A DNA stretch of 64,000 nt from contig NZ_CP128170.1 of assembly GCF_030347395.1 (NCBI RefSeq), positions 186,001 through 250,000 of the forward strand, written 5' to 3'. Position numbers and translations under genes: made by a program. Numbering within the stretch: position 1 is the stretch's first letter; each line of letters begins with the position of its first letter. Shown piece after piece: positions 58,439-64,000 of this stretch. The notes below the pieces were generated by a model. It saw only the letters and a program-made list of their open reading frames with translations. It was not told where the DNA came from and did not search any database. Source of the DNA: Microbacterium sp. ET2. GTDB lineage: Bacteria > Actinomycetota > Actinomycetes > Actinomycetales > Microbacteriaceae.

Positions 58439-59615
58439 ACTATCCGTCGATATCGACGTCAACACCCAGCAGGCGGTGTCGAACGTCGGGAAGCTGGGTG
58501 AGTCGTTCGAGGATGCCGCTCGGCAGCTGCTCGAGATCGTTGACTCTGGGAAGCGTGCGGGGAAGTCCACGGAGGACATCGCCCGCGACATCGCCCGCCG
58601 CTACGACGTCGCGTTCGACGACGCGAAGAAGTCCGTGGAGACTCTGGAGCGCGCGCTGAAGGAAGTGGATAGGGCGGGCGGGCGCGTAGGTGACGACACG
58701 GCCGACTCCCTTGAGGATGTAGAGCGAGCCGCCCAGCGAGCCGAACGTGCGGTCGACGACGTTGGCGACAACGGGTCTCGCGGGCTCCGCCGGGTCAGCG
58801 ACACGTCCCGTGAGGTGGGGCAGGAGATCCGGCAGAACCTCGGTGAGGGCATCGCGAACGCCGCCCGTGGTGACTTCGAAGGTCTCGCGGACACGATCGG
58901 TGACACACTCGGCGGCGCGGTCGCTGGGATCGGTGGGCTCGGCACGGCAGCGATCGGCGCGGCCGGCGCTCTCGGCCTCGGTGCCATCGTCGCCGTGTTC
59001 CAGGCGATCCAAGCTGAAGCCGAGAAGTCGGAGGAGCGCGTGCGGGCCATGTTCGCGGACTTTGCGGAGTCCGGGCAGACGTTCGTGTCGGACGACTTCC
59101 TCAGTCAGGCAATCAAGGACCTCGTCGCCGATACCAATCAATGGAATGACGCGTTGAAGCGGTCCGAGCAGACCGGTGTCGACATCGACACGATCCTGCG
59201 CGCCATGGCTGGCGACCAGAATGCTCTCGCCGAGACGCACGCCGCGTACGTCGCAAAGCGCGACGAGGAAGTGCAGAAGATCCGCAACGGCAACGATGTT
59301 CTGGCGGACCAGGTCAATCAGATCGAGATCGCCAACGCCGCGTTCTCAACGCAGTCCGGATGGATCGGCCAGATCCAACGAGACACAGGCACCGCCGCTG
59401 ACAAGGCCGCGGCGTATCGCGCTGCGATGGGCGGCGCGGCCGACAACGCCGGGAAGGTGCGGGACATCGTCGGTCAGATCCAGGACCGCAACATCACGAT
59501 CGGGATCACCGCCCGCGACGCTGGGTTCGAGTCCTACTGGAGGACTATCCAGAATCGGGCAGCGCAAGGCATCGTTGTCAACGCTCGGCCCGGTCAGGGT
59601 CGCTTCTGGGAATGA
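58431..59615 (+). CDS. Tape-measure-like protein, 394 residues
   Basis: The N-terminal 'ELSVDIDVNTQQAVSNVGKL' and a long stretch of helical heptads (residues 20-150) followed by a hydrophobic Gly/Ala segment (GGLGTAAIGAAGALGLGAIVAVFQAI, about 166-191) are the layout of phage tail tape-measure proteins. It is far shorter than those of siphophages. It may be a truncated relative or a protein that mimics a helper's tail part. ATG 58431 has AAGGAG 6 bases upstream. Confidence 0.65.
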   Translation: MAELSVDIDVNTQQAVSNVGKLGESFEDAARQLLEIVDSGKRAGKSTEDIARDIARRYDVAFDDAKKSVETLERALKEVDRAGGRVGDDTADSLEDVERAAQRAERAVDDVGDNGSRGLRRVSDTSREVGQEIRQNLGEGIANAARGDFEGLADTIGDTLGGAVAGIGGLGTAAIGAAGALGLGAIVAVFQAIQAEAEKSEERVRAMFADFAESGQTFVSDDFLSQAIKDLVADTNQWNDALKRSEQTGVDIDTILRAMAGDQNALAETHAAYVAKRDEEVQKIRNGNDVLADQVNQIEIANAAFSTQSGWIGQIQRDTGTAADKAAAYRAAMGGAADNAGKVRDIVGQIQDRNITIGITARDAGFESYWRTIQNRAAQGIVVNARPGQGRFWE

Positions 59616-59626
59616 GAGGAACACCC

Positions 59627-59950
59627 GTGACGAACGACCCCACCGACGTCCCACAGCTGCAACTCGCGTTCCTCGGGGTCGCATCCGTCTTTGCGCGGCG
59701 CGACCCGACTGCAACCCGGTGGGGCACGGACGTCGCTCTGCCGAGGCACCCTGACGGCACCCCCGACCTCAAGAACCTGTTCATCGCTGCGGGGACGCTG
59801 ATCGGGTACCTCGCTGGCGAACTCGCCGAAGAACGCGGAACCACGGCCGAGGAGATCCTGTCCGACATCACCGCCAGGATTGGTCAGGAGGAGGACGTCG
59901 TGCGCGAATTCCGCCGCGAAATCGACGATCTCAGGGATGACTCCGCGTAG
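59627..59950 (+). CDS. Hypothetical protein of element B, 107 residues
   Basis: No family recognised. NLFIAAGTLIGYLAGELAEERGTTAEEILSDITARIGQ is helical, and the tail is a charged coiled coil. GTG 59627 has GAGAGGA 6 bases upstream. Last gene of the long plus-strand series; cargo follows. Confidence 0.62.
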   Translation: MTNDPTDVPQLQLAFLGVASVFARRDPTATRWGTDVALPRHPDGTPDLKNLFIAAGTLIGYLAGELAEERGTTAEEILSDITARIGQEEDVVREFRREIDDLRDDSA

Positions 59951-60085
59951 AAGCCAATTGAAAACGGCAGCTAGTCGAACCTCGCGCGAGTCGCTCAGTC
60001 TCGCGCATGGCTCGCAGGTAAACGGCTTCGGATACTCCGAGCCCGGTAGCCAACTGGGTCATTACGATGAAGTCGCGGCCGGTGC

Positions 60086-60655
60086 TCACCGCCCGAACAT
60101 GGCCTGCAGGCGCGTGAAAGCGTCGGGATCGAGCGCGACCTGCATATACAGCTGTTCCCTCTGAAGCTCGGCGAGCTGAATTTCTTCGCTTCGACGAACC
60201 CTGGACGCGATCGCGCTCGAGGCAAGCTCTGTCAGCGGCTCGCCGATCGCGCGCCGGAAGTTGAACCCCAATAGCTGCAAGACCTGAACCATCTCGGCCG
60301 AGAGGATGGGCTTGACCGCGGAGATGCCCTTCTTGAAGGTCTCGCCCTGGTCACCACCCTGCGCGTCCGCGAGCTGCTCTAGGAGAGGGACGACGGTGTC
60401 CGCGATGTACCGCACATCGCCGGGAGTCAGGCGTTGTGAGACGAGCTCGCTTTGGTATGACTGCGCGATCCGAGTTATCTCTGCCTTGTCATCGATGAGT
60501 TCGCTGATGATCTCTTCGAGGCCCGCTATGGTGTCCTCAGCCTTCCTGCCCGCGCGGAGAGAGCGGACCTTATCGGTGATGGCCTGGGCGGAGTTGCGGG
60601 CGACAGCGGCGCCCAGATCTAAGGCTAGCTTCTGCACCTCGGGAGGAATGTCCAT
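60086..60655 (-). CDS. Helical hypothetical protein, 189 residues (element B cargo)
   Basis: No family recognised. All-helical: LALDLGAAVARNSAQAITDKVRSL, TIAGLEEIISELIDDKAEITRIAQSY and VVPLLEQLADAQGGDQGETFKKGI. No membrane segment. It is the only minus-strand gene of element B and has lower GC than the genes before it, which suggests independently acquired cargo. Confidence 0.65.
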   Translation of the reverse strand: MDIPPEVQKLALDLGAAVARNSAQAITDKVRSLRAGRKAEDTIAGLEEIISELIDDKAEITRIAQSYQSELVSQRLTPGDVRYIADTVVPLLEQLADAQGGDQGETFKKGISAVKPILSAEMVQVLQLLGFNFRRAIGEPLTELASSAIASRVRRSEEIQLAELQREQLYMQVALDPDAFTRLQAMFGR

Positions 60656-60718
60656 CGAACGAGCGTGCCATGGCGACTGTGGACAAGGCGAGAGGAAAGT
60701 GACTCCGGGTCAGCTACT

Positions 60719-60883
60719 GTGACCAACGTGCTTGATGATCTCTTGGTGTTCGCCACGCAGCCTGCCTGCCGCGGCTGCACGTCGGTGCTGCGGGATGACC
60801 CGCGCGGGTTCGAGTGCGTCACCTGCGGGATGGTCTACCAGCGCGACGGTAGGACCCTGCAGCGCGTCGTCGACGCCGGCTGA
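60719..60883 (+). CDS. Zinc-ribbon protein, 54 residues
   Basis: ACRGCTSVL and ECVTCGMVYQRDGRTLQ form a four-cysteine zinc ribbon. GTG 60719 precedes MTNVLDDLLVFATQ. Small, probably nucleic-acid- or protein-binding. Divergent from the helical cargo gene with 63 bases between. Confidence 0.6.
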   Translation: MTNVLDDLLVFATQPACRGCTSVLRDDPRGFECVTCGMVYQRDGRTLQRVVDAG

Positions 60884-61021
60884 TTCTGTTGGCCGATCAG
60901 ACGGCCACGCTGTCCCCCGGTGAAATGTGATCGTTTCGTGCCCGAGGCTCGGGTCGTCGGCTCGGTACGCTGACGGGGCGCGGTGGGGACCGCGCTTTCC
61001 GTCACCTCCGGGGGAATCACG

Positions 61022-61633
61022 ATGCGTAACACCACAATCAAGACCGTCACCCTTCTCTGTGCAGTCGCTCTGACTGGCGCCCTGAGCGCCTGCACATCCA
61101 CGCCGCAGCCCGAGCCGATGGCAACCCAGACGGCTGAGCCGTCGCAGTCAGCATCAGCAGAACCGACACCGACCGAGACCGAAGCGGCGCCCCCGGCCGC
61201 AGCGGGAACGCGACAGAATCCCGTCCCAATCGGGCAGGTGCTGCCCTTCAGTGAGGATTCCGCCTTCAAGGTCGGCGCATCCGCACCTACTCAGGTGTTC
61301 CCCGACTACGCCGTGCTGCCCCTCGTGATTCAGATCGATTGGGCGAACTTCAACCAGCAGGCGACGGAACAAGGGGTCCCGACGGGCGGGCCCTATACGC
61401 CTGCTGCAGGCATCGGCATCTCGTTCGTCACTGCCGCCGGGGTGTCGTATGCCACGACGGACCGGTACATCGAGATTGAGAACGACTTCCTAATGGTCGG
61501 CGACGTCTATGAGCCGAACGGCGTCATTAACGCGAACTACGCCGTGAGCGTCCCCGAGGGCGAGATTCCGGGCGGCGTGTGGGCAATCGAAAATTACGGT
61601 TCGGGTGCACAGGTGTTCGTCGCCGCACAGTGA
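61022..61633 (+). CDS. Lipoprotein, 203 residues (element B cargo)
   Basis: Signal peptide with lipobox ALTGALSACTS, a Pro/Thr/Glu linker, then a beta-rich domain (NPVPIGQVLPFSEDSAFKVG... VWAIENYGSGAQVFVA). This resembles DUF4352-like or immunoglobulin-type lipoprotein domains in style, not certainly. A surface lipoprotein on an island could alter phage adsorption or act as superinfection exclusion (inference). ATG 61022 follows GGGGGA. Confidence 0.65.
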   Translation: MRNTTIKTVTLLCAVALTGALSACTSTPQPEPMATQTAEPSQSASAEPTPTETEAAPPAAAGTRQNPVPIGQVLPFSEDSAFKVGASAPTQVFPDYAVLPLVIQIDWANFNQQATEQGVPTGGPYTPAAGIGISFVTAAGVSYATTDRYIEIENDFLMVGDVYEPNGVINANYAVSVPEGEIPGGVWAIENYGSGAQVFVAAQ

Positions 61634-61657
61634 ACCTCTCGAAGTCACCGCCGCTCC

Positions 61658-62692
61658 GTGCCGGATCGGGTGGCTACAAAGAATTCGGAGGTGCTTGGAC
61701 AGGTGGTCCCGTTGGACTCGGCGTCACTTCCCTCAGTGAACAACGAGGGAGCGCAGATCGCCGTCAATTGGCTTGGCGACGTCGTCATGCCCGTCGGCGT
61801 GCTGCTGATCTCTCTGGCCGTGTCAATCGGAATAGCGGTTGCAAGCGCCACGGCAGCGCGTCGAGCGGTCATCTTTCAATATGACATCCGCTATTCCGAC
61901 GAGTTCCTTGCCGTCCTTGAGGTCGAACAGGCCTATCGCATGTTCGATCCTGACCAGGGCGAGGCGTACAGCCGAGCCTCCCGAGTCAATCAAGCCCGGG
62001 TGCGATTCTCCTCTCGCGCCTCTGGCAACGCCGATCTCTTCTTGGCTGCATACCTAAGCAAACAGGAGCAAATCGTTTGGGCAGCACAAAGGCGTTACTT
62101 CGACGAGCTCAGGCTGCTCCGTTCTGGCGGGATGCCTCCAGTAAGCGCGGCCCTCGCCGCCCTAGACGAAGAAGATCGCGCTGAGACCGGACGCGCTCTC
62201 GCTCGCATGCAACGCATCGCTAGAGACTGGCCTTTCGAAGATCGAAGGCGGACGATCCTCGAGAGGATCGCGCGATCCCACATGCTGGATTGGCACAAAC
62301 CTCCTGAGGATCCCCAGCTCGCGATCCGAAGGCAGATGTTGCACGCGCGACCGAGTCGGATTTTCCTCGTCCAGTGGGCCCGCGAATTCACTGTCTGGGT
62401 GCAGGGTTGGCGAGAGACGGTCCGCTTTGGGCGAACCCGCAGTCGAGTCCGCGACTGGCTCCGCGGACGTGTGGAGACGTCGCTGAGCAGGGCAGACATG
62501 CGGCGTCAGTATGTGGCGGCCAAGGCGGCGCGGCGCGAAACGATCGAACTTCGAAGATTGCAGGAACTCGCGGGCGAGTACTACTCGCAGATGCGACAGG
62601 AGGTGCCGTTCAGATTCGTCGAAGTACCACCGATGCCGAGGCGGAGTGCGCGTCCACGGCGCCGACCGCATTGGAATGAGGATCTCTATTGA
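61658..62692 (+). CDS. Membrane-anchored helical protein, 344 residues (element B cargo)
   Basis: No family recognised. One membrane helix near residues 42-62 (VVMPVGVLLISLAVSIGIAV), then a large cytosolic part with many Arg and Trp residues (AQRRYFDELRLLRSGG; ARDWPFEDRRRTILERIARSHML). The start is uncertain: GTG 61658 or the GTG near 61736. It ends 10 bases before the right attachment core. The position and novelty suggest a defence or exclusion role, but nothing in the sequence proves it. Confidence 0.6.
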   Translation: MPDRVATKNSEVLGQVVPLDSASLPSVNNEGAQIAVNWLGDVVMPVGVLLISLAVSIGIAVASATAARRAVIFQYDIRYSDEFLAVLEVEQAYRMFDPDQGEAYSRASRVNQARVRFSSRASGNADLFLAAYLSKQEQIVWAAQRRYFDELRLLRSGGMPPVSAALAALDEEDRAETGRALARMQRIARDWPFEDRRRTILERIARSHMLDWHKPPEDPQLAIRRQMLHARPSRIFLVQWAREFTVWVQGWRETVRFGRTRSRVRDWLRGRVETSLSRADMRRQYVAAKAARRETIELRRLQELAGEYYSQMRQEVPFRFVEVPPMPRRSARPRRRPHWNEDLY

Positions 62693-63552
62693 GGGTTGCG
62701 TGGCACGAGCATGGCGATCTCATTTCGCCCCGCTCGTTCGATGAGAGAGCGCTTGGCGTCCTCTCGGGCGTCGAGCGCCTGCGCGTGCAGCACCTGCGCC
62801 AGCGGCGCACCGCGGTCGATGGCGGCCACGAGGTGATCGACAGCGCGTGAGACGGCGGGGGAATCCACGCGCGCCGCCATATCTGCGAGGGCGTCCGAAA
62901 GCGACGATCCGGTTCCCACGGCGACGACCGCGCCGCGCAGCTCGATCGTCAGGTCGCCGCCCGGAAGGTCGCCCACGCGGCGCAACGCGTCGAGGATGCC
63001 CTCGCCTGCAGAAAGGCACAGCGCGAGGAACTCCAGCACGGTGGGGAGTTCTTCCTCGGTGCGGGCACGCCGGTGCCGAGCCGCCCGCGACAGCTGCAGG
63101 TCGCACGCGGCAGCCCCCGCCGTCGCGAACAGCGGGGGAAGAAGCCCCACTGCGGGTGATCCGCGGCCGGTCAGCATGAGCACGACGACGACCACCGCGC
63201 CGACGGTGAGCCCGGCCAGGGCGAAGCCCAGCTGGCGCCCGCGGAAGCTGGCGACGTCGCTCGTCGACCCTGCTTGGCGGAGGCGTCGCTCCACCGACAC
63301 GGACCCAGCCAGTCGCGCGGCGAGCGTCTCCAGCACCCGTTGCCGGATCGCCGCCAGATCGTCGCCGAAGCCCGCCGTGAGAGGCGTGGCGCCGATCGGA
63401 TCGGTGATGTCGCGGATGTACGGGGCGATCCGCTGGCTGAGCGAGGCCGATCGCCAGCGCGGAGCGCGCGAGAGAAGGAGCAGCACGCCTGCCCCGAGGG
63501 CGACGCCGAGCACCACCGCAAGCGACGCGTCGGTCAGGGCGAGGGTGGTCAT
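62686..63552 (-). CDS. tadC: TadC (type II secretion F-family membrane protein), truncated by element B
   Basis: 288 residues remain: membrane segments near the N-terminus (LAVVLGVALGAGVLLLL; LGFALAGLTVGAVVVVVLML) and the F-domain core (ELPTVLEFLALCLSAGEGILDALRRVG; AQALDAREDAKRSLIERAGRNEIAMLVP). After LVP the frame enters element B and ends RNPQ. The missing last helix is at 49638-49731. ATG 63552 overlaps the tadB stop (ATGA). Without the last helix the protein is unlikely to work. Confidence 0.88.
   Translation of the reverse strand: MTTLALTDASLAVVLGVALGAGVLLLLSRAPRWRSASLSQRIAPYIRDITDPIGATPLTAGFGDDLAAIRQRVLETLAARLAGSVSVERRLRQAGSTSDVASFRGRQLGFALAGLTVGAVVVVVLMLTGRGSPAVGLLPPLFATAGAAACDLQLSRAARHRRARTEEELPTVLEFLALCLSAGEGILDALRRVGDLPGGDLTIELRGAVVAVGTGSSLSDALADMAARVDSPAVSRAVDHLVAAIDRGAPLAQVLHAQALDAREDAKRSLIERAGRNEIAMLVPRNPQ
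62702..62713. repeat. Attachment-site core, right end of element B
   Basis: GGCACGAGCATG, identical to 49720-49731. It lies within the tadC frame; the host sequence continues to the right. Confidence 0.88.
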
Positions 63553-64000
63553 CGCGCCCACCTCCGGGCCTCGGGGAGACGGCCGATGCGCAGCATGATG
63601 CGGAACGCGATCACCGACACGACCGCACCGCCGACGATCAGGATCATCCCCTCCGCCGTGGCGTACGCGGCAGCCCCCTCGGGGCGCAGCGCCAGAAGGG
63701 ACAGGATGACCCAGGGAGCGGCGGCACCGAGGACCGCGGCTCCGCGGATCCACGACTGCCGCGCGTCGACCTCGGCGCGAATTGCCGCGTCGGAGCGAAC
63801 CGACGCCGACAGGGCGCGCAGAACGGTGGTCAGCTCCGTGCCACCGACCTGACGGGCCATCCTCAGCGTTTCGATGACCCGATCCGCCACGGGGTCGGCG
63901 AGGCTGTCCTTGAGCGCGAGCATCGCCGAGTCGAAGTGCCCTGATGCCGCCAGATCCCGTGCGAAGCCGCGGAAGTTCGGACGGAGGGCGAGCGGAGCCG
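63549..64000 (-). CDS. tadB: TadB (type II secretion F-family membrane protein), N-terminus beyond window
   Basis: The frame is open to the window edge. FARDLAASGHFDSAMLALKDSLADPVADRVIETLRMARQVGGTELTTVL is the F-domain core, and two C-terminal membrane helices follow (AAVLGAAAPWVILSLLALRP; GMILIVGGAVVSVIAFRIML). It forms the inner-membrane platform of the Flp/Tad pilus with TadC. The stop overlaps the tadC start by 4 bases. Confidence 0.9.
   Translation of the reverse strand, partial: APLALRPNFRGFARDLAASGHFDSAMLALKDSLADPVADRVIETLRMARQVGGTELTTVLRALSASVRSDAAIRAEVDARQSWIRGAAVLGAAAPWVILSLLALRPEGAAAYATAEGMILIVGGAVVSVIAFRIMLRIGRLPEARRWAR

Larger units (their letters stand above)
49720..62713 (+). 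mobile_element. Integrative element B (13.0 kb, serine integrase)
   Basis: Bounded by a perfect 12-bp direct repeat inside tadC. Order: integrase, structured RNA, two small genes, tRNA-Arg(UCU), wHTH, CxxC protein, conserved 92-residue protein, membrane peptide, zinc protein, Rep with iterons, Wbl, HTH protein, coiled-coil proteins, terminase-small-subunit-like HTH, tape-measure-like protein, then cargo including a lipoprotein. No capsid, portal or large terminase gene. Same orientation and plan as element A. Confidence 0.88.

Noticed and set aside
40051..62713. One composite 22-kb element
   Set aside because: The stretch 49463-49719 is host DNA that completes tadC and the pilin-like gene, and each half has its own integrase and core repeat.

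Overview
The window is high-GC actinobacterial chromosome, most likely Microbacteriaceae (probably Microbacterium). The support is the GC-rich third positions, GTG starts, a tmRNA tag ending FALAA, Wbl regulators, the ketol-acid and trehalose gene order, and a Flp/Tad pilus locus. The genus is an inference.

Layout. 1-1331: partial secreted lamin-tail-domain protein. 1406-6597 (minus): ilvD-ilvB-ilvN-ilvC branched-chain amino-acid genes. 6607-8813 (minus): otsA-otsB trehalose synthesis. 9228-15077: ketone-body module (thiolase, two-subunit CoA transferase, divergent IclR regulator, 3-hydroxybutyrate dehydrogenase coupled to an alpha/beta hydrolase), with a secreted chorismate mutase gene between the two halves. 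15189-21463: tRNA-Lys, inositol-phosphatase family protein, lipoprotein, acetolactate decarboxylase, DUF429 protein and two flavoproteins. 21484-27708: ROK repressor divergent from an ABC sugar transporter and a GH13 glucosidase. 28059-28798: an intradiol dioxygenase broken by an internal deletion. 28946-29314: tmRNA. 29472-32335 (minus): DUF4397 surface protein, class F sortase, ECF sigma factor and anti-sigma factor. 32460-38627: SIMPL protein, smpB, ftsX, ftsE, prfB, MFS transporter and a DUF1304 membrane protein. 38643-64000 (minus): Tad pilus genes.

The main discovery is in the Tad locus. Two related integrative elements sit in two neighbouring genes. Element A (about 40051-49462, 9.4 kb) splits a small 66-residue pilin-like gene at a shared CAGCCC core. 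Element B (about 49720-62713, 13.0 kb) splits tadC at a shared 12-bp core, GGCACGAGCATG. The 257 bp between them (49463-49719), plus the flanking cores, is displaced host DNA carrying the missing end of tadC and the missing start of the pilin gene. Joining the pieces at the cores restores both reading frames.

The two elements share a plan: leaderless serine integrase, a structured RNA with compensatory changes between copies, small genes, a tRNA-Arg(UCU), a conserved 92/94-residue protein, a Toprim/RecA-like replication protein whose 3' end holds an iteron-like cluster, a Wbl protein, helical proteins, and unrelated cargo at the right end. Element B adds a terminase-small-subunit-like HTH protein and a tape-measure-like protein, but no capsid, portal or large terminase gene. 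This layout suggests a family of actinobacterial phage satellites or plasmid-like islands. Nothing here shows whether they excise, but exact excision would restore the Tad operon.
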